Made by a program: the position numbers and the translations under genes. From Prochlorococcus marinus XMU1410 (GTDB taxonomy: Bacteria; Cyanobacteriota; Cyanobacteriia; PCC-6307; Cyanobiaceae): a stretch of DNA of 64,000 nt. A model generated the notes under the pieces. That model worked only from the letters and a program-made list of their open reading frames with translations. It searched no databases and was not told where the DNA came from. Positions 37,722 through 45,044 of the stretch are shown here, one piece after another. The stretch is taken from positions 682,001-746,000 of the forward strand of contig NZ_JAAORH010000001.1 of the NCBI RefSeq assembly GCF_017696085.1, read 5' to 3'. Numbering within the stretch: the stretch's first letter is position 1; every line of letters starts with the position of its first letter.

Positions 37722-37740
37722 GCAATAGATTCTCATTATC
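37722..37740. promoter_or_regulatory. second Fur-box-like element
   Basis: GCAATAGATTCTCATTATC matches the Fur consensus at 13 of 19 positions. It lies 26 bp from the first box and between the divergent Crp-family gene and the zinc-ribbon gene, so it may influence both. Confidence 0.4.
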
Positions 37741-37817
37741 ATCATATTTCTGAAGTTTTTCTTTACAAAGTATTTATGAATATAATTTAGGTAGAATTTC
37801 TATATGATTTATTTTAA

Positions 37818-38006
37818 ATGAGTGTTAATAGAGTTTGCTTTAATTGTGGAAGTTCTTCATTCGTCTCAGACCGATCTTTAGGAGGTAAGATTGTCTGCTC
37901 TAAATGTGGATCTTCTTCATTTAAAAATAAATCCTCTTCATTTTTAAAAAGTAAAAAATTAGTATTTCTTGCTATTGCGATAGCTATTTTTATAATTGTT
38001 ATTTAG
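37818..38006 (+). CDS. small zinc-ribbon membrane protein
   Basis: A 62-residue protein with two repeats, CFNCGSSSFVSD (residues 7-18) and CSKCGSSSFKNK (27-38). Together these form one CXXC-X16-CXXC zinc ribbon. After a Lys/Ser linker comes a C-terminal membrane span (about 48-62, LVFLAIAIAIFIIVI). The start is ATG 37818. It is divergent from the Crp-family gene, sharing the region with the Fur boxes. Its last 8 bp overlap the convergent ABC ATPase gene. The function is unknown, and a metal-sensing membrane adaptor is one guess. Confidence 0.7.
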   Translation: MSVNRVCFNCGSSSFVSDRSLGGKIVCSKCGSSSFKNKSSSFLKSKKLVFLAIAIAIFIIVI

Positions 38007-38787
38007 ATAATCTGTTTATATTCCAAAGGCCATTATTATTAATTACCTCTACTTGAATATCAAATAACTTACTAAAATTTTCACTATTCATAACCTTATT
38101 TTGATCTCCATCAGCGATTATTTTGCCATCTTTTAGCATTATGACCCGGTCATAAATTTTGGTAATCGTTGAAATATCATGAGTGACGCATAAAATTTTC
38201 GTATTTAATTTTGATAATTCATTAACCTTATCAATTACAAAAAACTTTGATTTATAATCTAAATTTGCAATTGGTTCATCTAAGATTAAAATTTCAGGTT
38301 TTTTGATTAATGCCCTTGCAATGAGTGAAATTTGTTTTTCTCCATCTGATAAATAGGAAAAATTCTTTTTAGATAAATTAGAAATATTCATTTTCTTCAT
38401 GATTTTTTCCACCTTATTAGAATCTCTTTCAGATTTTTTTTGTACATAACAATATCTTCCATATAGTCCACTTAAAATTAAATCAAAAACTTGTAAATTT
38501 GGATTTATTCTATTTTTAATATCATTATTTACGGTACTTATTTTATTTCTGAGTTCCCATAAATTTACAAGTTCTTTGTCAAATATCTTTAGTTTCGATT
38601 CATTAGTTACTACAGGGTATAAGTTTCTATTAATTATTTCAATTAGAGATGATTTACCTGAACCATTTGGTCCAATTAATATTACATTCTCTGAATAAGA
38701 TATCTTTAAATTTAAATCTTTAATTACTCTAAAGCCATTTTTAAAACAAGTTATATTTTTTGCGTCAAACCAAATTTTATTAAACAC
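37999..38787 (-). CDS. orphan ABC transporter ATPase (ModF/YlmA-like)
   Basis: A 262-residue ABC ATPase starting at GTG 38787. Walker A is GPNGSGKSSLIEI near 38-50, the signature is YLSDGEKQISLIARAL with Asp in place of the usual Gly, and Walker B is LILDEPIANLDY. The pattern is closest to the single-domain ModF/YlmA group, which occurs without a permease. There is no permease here. The GTG overlaps the TAG of a 33-residue membrane peptide, which itself follows a Rieske oxygenase, so the three look co-translated. Confidence 0.82.
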   Translation of the reverse strand: MFNKIWFDAKNITCFKNGFRVIKDLNLKISYSENVILIGPNGSGKSSLIEIINRNLYPVVTNESKLKIFDKELVNLWELRNKISTVNNDIKNRINPNLQVFDLILSGLYGRYCYVQKKSERDSNKVEKIMKKMNISNLSKKNFSYLSDGEKQISLIARALIKKPEILILDEPIANLDYKSKFFVIDKVNELSKLNTKILCVTHDISTITKIYDRVIMLKDGKIIADGDQNKVMNSENFSKLFDIQVEVINNNGLWNINRLSK

Positions 38788-38888
38788 TAAAACTTATTAC
38801 TCCAAAATATAATCAATTGAATCGAGCTTAAGATAAATATAAAGAGATAAAGCCAATTCAACCATGAAGGTCTATCTACTTTCTTCAT
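38787..38888 (-). CDS. 33-residue single-span membrane peptide
   Basis: Short frame from ATG 38888 to TAG at 38787, encoding 33 residues. A Lys/Arg/Trp-rich start (MKKVDRPSWLNW) is followed by one membrane helix (LYLFIFILSSIQLIIFW), with a short tail. It begins 3 bp after the Rieske oxygenase stop, and its stop shares a base with the GTG start of the ABC ATPase (TAGTG). This tight packing on both sides supports it being a real gene. It might anchor the ATPase to the membrane, which is inference. Confidence 0.62.
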   Translation of the reverse strand: MKKVDRPSWLNWLYLFIFILSSIQLIIFWSNKF

Positions 38889-38891
38889 GGA

Positions 38892-40214
38892 TTATATTAT
38901 TAACATAAAAAATATAAGCGGAGCAGCAAATCTTACAAATGTTTTTCTAATAATATCTATATTATTTACAATTTCTAACTTCTTTATCTCAGGAGGATAT
39001 TTCAAAATAACTTTGTCATATACATCTAGATTTTGGGTTTTGTTAATATTTTTCCATGGTTCATCTTTTTCTTCAGACTTCTTGTACCACTTCCAAAAAT
39101 AATTTATTATCCTATCTTCTCCCAATAATTTTATTTCATCCTTACTTATAAATCCCATATCGTGATTATATGTTTGTGTTTTTAAAATCATATAATCTTC
39201 ATTGAATATCTTATAAAAAATCTTTCTTTGAGTCTCTTTAAATAATAAGAGATTATTAAGCAGTTTATTTTGTAGAAATTTCCTGTAGTGTCTTACTATC
39301 ACTCTTGCTTTGTTGTTTCCTAGAGGGATATGATCTAAAACTTGTAAATATCTTGATGAGGAAGGATCGCCTTTATAAATTAATATCCTTCCTGGAGGGA
39401 TATACTTTATCCGAATGAATTCTTTTGAAGGGTCATTCTTGTAATAATAAATACTTTCAATATATGAGGGATTAATATTAATTTTCTGGTTAAAACTAAC
39501 TAATACGTTTTTATTCACATCTTTATCTGGGATTGTATCGCCATGAACCCAAAATATATGAAGGATATCTAGGTGATTTTCAATAATCCTTGACCAATCA
39601 CATTTGAAGTCGACTAATACCTCCTCAAAGACATAATCCTTATGAGAAAAACCATTTTCATGTAATTCGTAGTTACTTATAGGTCTATCTTCACTTATAT
39701 TATTTAAATCAGTCTCAGATTTTTTAGAAAAATGTACAAAAATATATCCATTTTTTTCTGAAGTTTTGTATTGAGATAAATGAATCCTTTTTGCGTAGTT
39801 ATCGTAGTTATTATCAACTATATGGCGACATGTTATTCTGTCGAGATTTTGGCAACTTCCTCCAGATGAAAACTTAGCTCCATGATATGGGCAGGTTATT
39901 ACTCCATTTGATAATGTCCCTCCAAAAAAGGAGGCCCCTCTATGTGGACAAATATTTTTAATGCACCTAACGTTTTTATTTTCATCTCTATAAAGAACAA
40001 GAGGCTCATCAAAAAGTGAAAAATAATATAGCTTATTTTTTTTTAGTTCTTTAGAGGGACAAATTGCATACCAACCAAATAAACCTATATTTAAATCTTT
40101 TTGAGTTTCTCTAATATCAAACGAGTCAATTTTTACTACCGTTCCTTTTTTAAATGGCTTAAGAACGGTATTAAAGTCTTTTGATTTAAAAAAATTAATT
40201 TGTCTGTTTTCCAT
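38892..40214 (-). CDS. membrane-anchored Rieske non-haem iron oxygenase (PaO-like)
   Basis: A 440-residue oxygenase. The Rieske 2Fe-2S site is CPHRGAS (Cys89, His91) and CPYHGAKF (Cys108, His111). The mononuclear iron site is NHLDILHIFWVH (Asp216, His219, His224). A hydrophobic C-terminal helix (about 425-440) should tie it to a membrane. The layout matches the pheophorbide a oxygenase/Tic55/CAO-type family, but the substrate is not evident. The electron donor is not encoded nearby. It heads the operon with the 33-residue peptide and the ABC ATPase. The 158 bp upstream hold no feature that I can name. Confidence 0.85.
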   Translation of the reverse strand: MENRQINFFKSKDFNTVLKPFKKGTVVKIDSFDIRETQKDLNIGLFGWYAICPSKELKKNKLYYFSLFDEPLVLYRDENKNVRCIKNICPHRGASFFGGTLSNGVITCPYHGAKFSSGGSCQNLDRITCRHIVDNNYDNYAKRIHLSQYKTSEKNGYIFVHFSKKSETDLNNISEDRPISNYELHENGFSHKDYVFEEVLVDFKCDWSRIIENHLDILHIFWVHGDTIPDKDVNKNVLVSFNQKININPSYIESIYYYKNDPSKEFIRIKYIPPGRILIYKGDPSSSRYLQVLDHIPLGNNKARVIVRHYRKFLQNKLLNNLLLFKETQRKIFYKIFNEDYMILKTQTYNHDMGFISKDEIKLLGEDRIINYFWKWYKKSEEKDEPWKNINKTQNLDVYDKVILKYPPEIKKLEIVNNIDIIRKTFVRFAAPLIFFMLII

Positions 40215-40372
40215 AAATTAATTTCTTTTTTTAAATGACTGTTTATCTTTCGGAACTATAACCCAAGTAAATAATCAATTTCTTATAAAAATAAAATTCT
40301 CTATTATTTGTAGCAATAATTATGTATTTATCGATAAATATTGAGTTTGTATCGTATCTATGTATCTTTATT

Positions 40373-40567
40373 TCATGTTTTTTGTATCTTTTGTGATTCT
40401 TTCAAATTTTTTATGTAATCAATAGCATCATCAATATTTTTGTGGAAATTACATTGACCCAAGTAACAACCTATAAATCTTAAAAATTTTCTCTTGCCAC
40501 CACTAATTTCATATCTATGTATTGTTCCGCCATCTATAGGAGCATAAATAAGTTCTGGTAGTGCCAT
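40373..40567 (-). CDS. small conserved hypothetical protein
   Basis: A 64-residue soluble protein that starts with MALPELIYAPIDGGTIHRYE and ends in a Lys-rich helix (IDDAIDYIKNLKESQKIQKT). Two Cys residues occur in FIGCYLGQCNF. No family is recognised. It stands alone in a gene-poor stretch between the Rieske gene and the small-gene zone. The ordered N terminus and the proper start make it more convincing than a random frame. Confidence 0.55.
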   Translation of the reverse strand: MALPELIYAPIDGGTIHRYEISGGKRKFLRFIGCYLGQCNFHKNIDDAIDYIKNLKESQKIQKT

Positions 40568-40733
40568 ATTAATTTTGTATTTAATACTTAATTAAACAAT
40601 AATTCATGTCTAAATACATTTCCATAGCTCAATCCATATATTTAATAATTAATTTACTTATTTTTATATAATTATTTATTGAATACCCATGTATTATTTG
40701 TTATCTATTAATTATTAATATGAATTTTTTATT

Positions 40734-40829
40734 ATGCCAAAAGCATTTAGGCGTTTTTTAAAAAAATTACCAAAAAAAATTCAAACTATAAAATACTCAT
40801 TTAGAGAGTTTTTATCATCCAAAATATGA
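40734..40829 (+). CDS. 31-residue basic peptide (possible)
   Basis: Short frame from ATG 40734 encoding 31 residues, MPKAFRRFLKKLPKKIQTIK and then YSFREFLSSKI. It is rich in Lys/Arg and could form an amphipathic helix. No family is recognised. Beyond it, the stretch between 40568 and 40935 holds nothing that I can name. Coding is uncertain. Confidence 0.35.
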   Translation: MPKAFRRFLKKLPKKIQTIKYSFREFLSSKI

Positions 40830-40935
40830 AATAGCTGTTCTGGTTAATAAATTTTTAATTTCTATAATTTTTAATAAAACATAGTCGGCAGAGTTAAATT
40901 TTAAACTATATTAAATCTGCAATTTTTGAAATTTT

Positions 40936-41277
40936 ATGATCAAAAGGTTTTTTGCGATATTCACTTTAACTTTGCTTTTTCTATTTAGTAGTCCAGTTTA
41001 CTCATTAGATACTTCTTCAAAAACTCTTGAAAAGTATACTAAAAAGATTTCTAGCAAGTTCACTAGAACTTACTGCAACACTTCCAACTTCGGTATTTCT
41101 TATGAAGGAGCTTTGGCATTTGCTATTGGAGAAACTAATAAGGAATTTAAAAATAATAAACTCAATAAGTTGATAGATTATTCTCTACTAAAAAATTCAA
41201 TAGTTAATGATTTAGAAAATAATTGCCAGGTTTATGATTTCGATATTAGTAATTTAGAAAATTTGAAGTTTAACTAG
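40936..41277 (+). CDS. small secreted protein
   Basis: A 113-residue protein with a signal peptide (MIKRFFAIFTLTLLFLFSSP, cleavage near VYS-LD at residues 23-24). The mature part is about 90 residues, helical, with Cys residues at TYCNTSNFG and NNCQVYD that could form a disulphide. No family is recognised, though cyanobacterial proteins of this shape are common. It is convergent with the next small gene. Confidence 0.65.
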   Translation: MIKRFFAIFTLTLLFLFSSPVYSLDTSSKTLEKYTKKISSKFTRTYCNTSNFGISYEGALAFAIGETNKEFKNNKLNKLIDYSLLKNSIVNDLENNCQVYDFDISNLENLKFN

Positions 41278-41298
41278 AAAATGTATATTGTATGAGTC

Positions 41299-41481
41299 TT
41301 ATTTTTTACCTATCCAATCATTTGGTTTCTCCATCATCCATTCGAAAACTCCCTTGGCATCAAGGTTTTTAGAAGCATAAACAAATAAAATTGGAAATAT
41401 TAAAATTACTGCACCAATAACTGCTAACTCTATTTTACCGATCCCCATCTCAGTAACTGTTAAAGCAAAATAATTAATCAT
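41299..41481 (-). CDS. small membrane protein
   Basis: A 60-residue protein with one membrane span (about residues 15-35, GKIELAVIGAVILIFPILFVYA) and a polar C-terminal tail, SKNLDAKGVFEWMMEKPNDW, ending in IGKK. Helices of this size occur in photosynthetic complexes, but I cannot identify it. The start is ATG 41481, and the gene is 21 bp from the convergent secreted protein gene. Confidence 0.6.
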   Translation of the reverse strand: MINYFALTVTEMGIGKIELAVIGAVILIFPILFVYASKNLDAKGVFEWMMEKPNDWIGKK

Positions 41482-41648
41482 TGATATTTATTGAATAAAA
41501 ATTTATTTCTACATAATTTATGAAAAAAATTGTATCCATTCACTTTTTTATAAAATATCTTAATTATTTATAGTGAAGGATATTTGTATAAAGTACCTAT
41601 TTCATTGATGCAGAAATTTTAATAATTTAAATAATAGGCTTCTGTTTG

Positions 41649-41798
41649 ATGGTTATGAGTCATGAAATTATTATTTTCGCTCCTATTTTTGCAGTATTGA
41701 TTGGATTTATAGCCTTTACAATTTTAAAAAAAAGAAAGAGATCAGCTAAAAGTATTTATAAATTAATAGATGATTTGGAAAAAAAATACATATATTAA
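41649..41798 (+). CDS. 49-residue single-span membrane protein
   Basis: Frame from ATG 41649 (or the second ATG, 41655) encoding 49 residues. A short N terminus is followed by one membrane helix (about 7-26, IIIFAPIFAVLIGFIAFTIL), then a basic KKRKRSAKS patch and a C-terminal helix with DDLEKKY. The positive patch after the helix puts the C terminus in the cytoplasm. No family is recognised. It fills a stretch that would otherwise be empty between 41482 and 41819. Confidence 0.5.
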   Translation: MVMSHEIIIFAPIFAVLIGFIAFTILKKRKRSAKSIYKLIDDLEKKYIY

Positions 41799-41819
41799 TA
41801 TCTAATGTAGGAAAAAAGA

Positions 41820-42116
41820 TTAATCAAATTCTATACCAACTTCTTCTTTTAAATCTCTCTCCAAATCTGGAAGATGAGGTTCAACCCAATGTTCTTTATT
41901 ATCAATACCGGCAGCGTTTACATAATTCATAATGTGTTGATCTACTTGCTTGTAAAGATCATGTAAATTTAAATCCATACGAATATCATGTGCTATTTCA
42001 GAGACTTGTTGTTCTGTTAGGCAATGATCTGGATGAAGTAAATCACAACATGGAATTCTCTTCTCAATCAATTCATTTAGATTGATTTTTATTTCGTAAT
42101 CTTGATGAACAGTCAT
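41820..42116 (-). CDS. conserved hypothetical protein, His/Cys-rich
   Basis: A 98-residue soluble, acidic protein. It contains PCCDLLHPDHCLTEQQVSEI, with three Cys and two His that might bind a metal, then LNLHDLYKQVDQHIMNYVN and an acidic C terminus. No family is recognised. The protein looks ordered and is well framed between small genes. Confidence 0.6.
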   Translation of the reverse strand: MTVHQDYEIKINLNELIEKRIPCCDLLHPDHCLTEQQVSEIAHDIRMDLNLHDLYKQVDQHIMNYVNAAGIDNKEHWVEPHLPDLERDLKEEVGIEFD

Positions 42117-42209
42117 TGATTTTATTTCTTTATCATTATTCTAATTATGTTTACGGTTTTGTATATCTTTAGTCAAGAAACAAAGTTCTTATATATTTAT
42201 TCAGTGGTT

Positions 42210-42365
42210 TTAAATAAATAGATCTTCCAAATCTTTATACAAATCATCAGTCTCTTTTTGTTTTTCTGTAGTGTTATGGGGATCTATTGAAAGTTCTTTT
42301 TTTGAGTTGTAAAAAAGATATCCAAGGGCTCCTAAAAGTAGGGTTGTTGGTAAAATCATCAGCAT
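42210..42365 (-). CDS. 51-residue single-span membrane protein
   Basis: Frame from ATG 42365 to TAA 42210, encoding 51 residues. The first 20 residues, MLMILPTTLLLGALGYLFYN, form a signal-anchor-like span. An acidic tail follows, ending DDLYKDLEDLFI. No family is recognised. It lies 27 bp upstream of repeat elements before the ribbon-helix-helix-type gene, on the opposite strand, so the two are divergent. Confidence 0.5.
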   Translation of the reverse strand: MLMILPTTLLLGALGYLFYNSKKELSIDPHNTTEKQKETDDLYKDLEDLFI

Positions 42366-42390
42366 TTAATTGACTTATAATGAATATAGT

Positions 42391-42416
42391 GCAACACTTA
42401 TTACAGTCAAGTGCTG
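42391..42416. repeat. inverted motif pair upstream of the ribbon-helix-helix-like gene
   Basis: CAACACTT (42392-42399), the reverse complement of AAGTGTTG, and AAGTGCTG (42409-42416) face each other with 9 bp between. They lie 20-45 bp before the ATG at 42436. The same AAGTGYTG motif recurs twice just after the gene. These are candidate operators. Confidence 0.5.
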
Positions 42417-42435
42417 AACCTTAATTAATTCCTAA

Positions 42436-42834
42436 ATGCCTACCAAGAAAAGAAGAGTTGGTTTTATTCCTAGAGAAGATGTTATGCGAATAATTGTTAA
42501 ATTGAGCATAGAGAACAATTTAAGTAATTCAAAAATAATAAGTATTTTGGTAGAGGAAGCACTTTCTATAAGAGGTATATTTAACAAAAAAAAAGGTAAA
42601 GTAACTCAATCATATCAAGTCTCCAATAATCTTTTACAAAACTTACCTGATAATTCTATTGACTCTATAGATAATACAAAACTCTCAATTGATAATAAAT
42701 TAGATAATTATTTTAATCCTATTAAATCAACCCATTTAAATGACTCAAATCAGGACTCTTTTGACTTGCAAACTTATAAAAAGTTTTTATCATTCCTTAA
42801 ATTTCAAGAAATGATGGATAAATATAATACTTAA
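42436..42834 (+). CDS. ribbon-helix-helix-like putative DNA-binding protein
   Basis: A 132-residue protein. The first 48 residues read as a CopG/Arc-type fold: a basic strand, KKRRVGFIPREDV, then two helices, VMRIIVKLSIENNLSNSKI and IISILVEEALSIRGIF. The Ser/Asn turn (NLSNSKI) fits the family. The remaining C-terminal part is Asn/Asp/Ser-rich and may be disordered, with a short helical end. No family beyond RHH-like is recognised. The copies of AAGTGYTG on both sides suggest that it binds its own locus, which is inference. Confidence 0.6.
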   Translation: MPTKKRRVGFIPREDVMRIIVKLSIENNLSNSKIISILVEEALSIRGIFNKKKGKVTQSYQVSNNLLQNLPDNSIDSIDNTKLSIDNKLDNYFNPIKSTHLNDSNQDSFDLQTYKKFLSFLKFQEMMDKYNT

Positions 42835-42835
42835 G

Positions 42836-42853
42836 AAGTGTTGCTAAGTGCTG
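42836..42853. repeat. tandem AAGTGYTG repeats downstream of the ribbon-helix-helix-like gene
   Basis: AAGTGTTG (42836-42843) and AAGTGCTG (42846-42853) are direct repeats spaced exactly 10 bp start to start, i.e. on one face of the helix. They begin 1 bp after the stop codon and match the motifs upstream of the gene. Confidence 0.5.
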
Positions 42854-42961
42854 TACTTTGCGTTAATTTTAATTTGTATTTATTGGAGATTTTTATATTA
42901 GATATTATTTATCACCATTTCAAAACCCTAAATTCAATTTATCAATAAAATATTTATTCCT

Positions 42962-43276
42962 ATGAATTCATCTTTACCTGTTTTATCTGTAAATCTACTC
43001 CCTCCAGATAAGTTATATTGTAATTTTGGTTATTGGAGTTCTTTGTTCTCTCAGGATATGCAAATTTTATGGGATAGAGCGCATGGAGTACCTTTAGAAA
43101 ACCTTCCAAAAGGTGTCTCTGATATGATTTTTCCATACTTATTGCTTGCACTCTCAGACTATAGGACTTCTCAAATAAATAAAATGAATGGAATAGGCTT
43201 AGACAATCTATTAAGCCTTTGGTTTGATAAGTACTTATTAAATAAAAATGGTTACTTCGAGCTAATTAAAAAATAA
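42962..43276 (+). CDS. hypothetical protein
   Basis: A 104-residue soluble protein with no recognised domain. It begins MNSSLPVLSVNLLPPDKLYC and contains DRAHGVPLENLPKGVSDMIF, a conserved-looking segment, with helical ends. It starts at ATG 42962, 108 bp after the repeats, and could be controlled by the same DNA-binding protein. Nothing more can be said from the sequence. Confidence 0.55.
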   Translation: MNSSLPVLSVNLLPPDKLYCNFGYWSSLFSQDMQILWDRAHGVPLENLPKGVSDMIFPYLLLALSDYRTSQINKMNGIGLDNLLSLWFDKYLLNKNGYFELIKK

Positions 43277-43685
43277 TTTTTAAAAAACAAGCTTTTTAAA
43301 GATCAAATTTAATTTCTACAAAAATTTATAGCATCTAAAAAATTTTTAAGTGAATCTTTTCTAATTGGCACATCTATAAGTCTTGCTATAAATAAATTAA
43401 ATGGTTTGATGATGATTCCTTTAAATTTCTTTTTAGCAAATATGTGTATTTTCGTTTTGATAATGCTAATCAGAAGAGATATAAAATTAAGAAAAGCTAG
43501 ATAAATGAAATTTAATTCAAAGACCATAAGCTTGATATTAAATCTATTATTTTGCTTGTTTATATTTATTATTTAACTTTTTTTAGTTTTTATTAATTTA
43601 TTTTTAAAATTTCAAAAATTAATATTCAAATTTGATTGACTTTTATTGTTAATGGGATGATAATGACAAAAATTAATTTTTAATT

Positions 43686-43859
43686 GTGAGTCCTCTTTCA
43701 GAAACTTTTGATGATTTTGTTGATGATCTACTTTCATCTGATGTTAATTTGTTAAAAGGGGAACTTGATTTACTGCTTATGCAACATTTATTTAATTCTA
43801 TAGATTTGAAGTTTATAAATAAAACTGAAATTGAAGATAACGAATCAATAGCTGCTTAA
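43686..43859 (+). CDS. 57-residue acidic protein
   Basis: Frame from GTG 43686 encoding 57 residues, acidic and helical: MSPLSETFDDFVDDLLSSDV, then NLLKGELDLLLMQHLFNSID and an acidic tail. No family is recognised. It precedes the 36-residue membrane peptide gene by 6 bp on the same strand, so the two are probably co-transcribed. The stretch 43505-43685 holds no feature that I can name. Confidence 0.5.
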   Translation: MSPLSETFDDFVDDLLSSDVNLLKGELDLLLMQHLFNSIDLKFINKTEIEDNESIAA

Positions 43860-43865
43860 TTTTTT

Positions 43866-43976
43866 ATGAAATTTTTTTATGAAAAGTTTTGGGTTCCGGT
43901 TTTTGGTTATATTTTATCAAAATTTGTTTTTTTAATAGAAGGTAAAAAGCAAGATTCTAAAAATAAAAAAAAATAG
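43866..43976 (+). CDS. 36-residue membrane-associated peptide
   Basis: Frame from ATG 43866 encoding 36 residues. A short start (MKFFYEKFWV) is followed by a hydrophobic helix (PVFGYILSKFVFLIE) and a very basic tail, GKKQDSKNKKK. It may be a single-span peptide with a cytoplasmic C terminus. It sits directly after the acidic 57-residue protein gene. No family is recognised. Confidence 0.42.
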   Translation: MKFFYEKFWVPVFGYILSKFVFLIEGKKQDSKNKKK

Positions 43977-44117
43977 ATTAATTACTTTTTGTCTTTATAA
44001 AGTATTTTTAATTACATAATATAAGTCAATATATTTTGATAACAACAAAAGTTGTGCTTTAAATTTACGAATATGTGCATGGTTGAAATATACATAATTG
44101 CTTTTTAGCAAATTAAA

Positions 44118-44297
44118 ATGAACAAAAATAATATGTTGAAGCCATATACAGTGCATTACCGTGATTTTCAAAATATAAGATTAGAAAACTGTTTTTATGC
44201 TTTTGACGCTTACGAGGCTAGAACACTAGCAATGGAATTTAATAAGTATATAAATGAGCATCCAAACAGTATAGACCTTATAAGATGCGAAAAATGA
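44118..44297 (+). CDS. 59-residue conserved small protein
   Basis: Frame from ATG 44118 encoding 59 residues: LKPYTVHYRDFQNIRLENC near the start, then FYAFDAYEARTLAMEFNKYI, which resembles a small alpha/beta fold. The ordered composition and a clean start make it likely real. No family is recognised. It is convergent with urtE 34 bp further on. Confidence 0.55.
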   Translation: MNKNNMLKPYTVHYRDFQNIRLENCFYAFDAYEARTLAMEFNKYINEHPNSIDLIRCEK

Positions 44298-44331
44298 AAA
44301 CTTATTTTTGTTAATTTAAAATAATAATCTA

Positions 44332-45042
44332 TTAAACACTCAAGAATTTATCAATAACCGTTTGACTTAACTCACTAGTACTTCCACTAGCAACAATACC
44401 TCCGCGTTGCATCGCATAATATCTATTGGCTTGTCTTACAAAATGCAAATGTTGTTCAACTAATAAAACACCAATTCCTGTATCTCTAATTATCTGGTTA
44501 ATTGCATTTTCAATGTCTAAAACTATATTTGGCTGAATACCTTCAGTTGGTTCGTCAAGCAAAAGAAGTTGAGGTTTGCCTAGCAATGCTCTTGCAATAG
44601 CTAATTGCTGTTGTTGTCCTCCACTAAGATCTCCTCCTTTCCTTTGAAGAAAATCTTTAAGGATTGGGAAGAGATCATAGATAAATGGATCTATTTTCTT
44701 GTTCTTAGATAATCCACCCGGTAGAGACTCCATCCCTAACATAAGATTCTCTTCAACTGAGAGGTATGGAATAATTTCTCTCCCTTGAGGAACGTAAGCC
44801 ATTCCTTTCCTAGCTCTCTGATGAGGTGCTTTTCTGTTGATATTTTCACCAATCAAATAAATATCTCCTTTTTTTTGTTTTAATAAACCAATTAGTGATT
44901 TCAATAAAGTTGTTTTGCCAACTCCATTTCTTCCAATCAAACAAACCATTTCTCCAGATTTAACGTTTAAATCTACATCTCTAAGAATATGACTCTCGCC
45001 ATAATAAGTATTTAACGATTTTATTTCGAGTAAATTTTCCAT
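44332..45042 (-). CDS. urtE: urea ABC transporter ATPase UrtE
   Basis: One of two ATPases of the urea importer UrtABCDE. The 236-residue LivF-type protein has Walker A GRNGVGKTTLLKSL near 37-50, LSGGQQQQLAIARAL, and LLLDEPTEGIQPNIV. The TEGIQP stretch is typical of UrtE. It is the last gene of the urt operon, starting 2 bp after urtD. Transcription should come from the NtcA-type promoter before urtA. Confidence 0.95.
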   Translation of the reverse strand: MENLLEIKSLNTYYGESHILRDVDLNVKSGEMVCLIGRNGVGKTTLLKSLIGLLKQKKGDIYLIGENINRKAPHQRARKGMAYVPQGREIIPYLSVEENLMLGMESLPGGLSKNKKIDPFIYDLFPILKDFLQRKGGDLSGGQQQQLAIARALLGKPQLLLLDEPTEGIQPNIVLDIENAINQIIRDTGIGVLLVEQHLHFVRQANRYYAMQRGGIVASGSTSELSQTVIDKFLSV

Positions 45043-45044
45043 AA

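Noticed and set aside
38887..39102. A 71-residue plus-strand frame antisense to the Rieske gene
   Set aside because: It is a shadow of the oxygenase gene, whose motifs are intact on the other strand.
43309..43527. A 72-residue minus-strand open frame
   Set aside because: Its composition is poor, with Ile/Phe/Lys runs and no clear start context. It lies antisense to a plus-strand frame with equally weak support. I do not count it as a gene.
40568..44331. Prophage, insertion sequence or CRISPR in the small-gene zone
   Set aside because: No transposase, integrase, terminal inverted repeat, cas gene or regular spaced repeat was found. The only repeats are the AAGTGYTG motifs around one gene.
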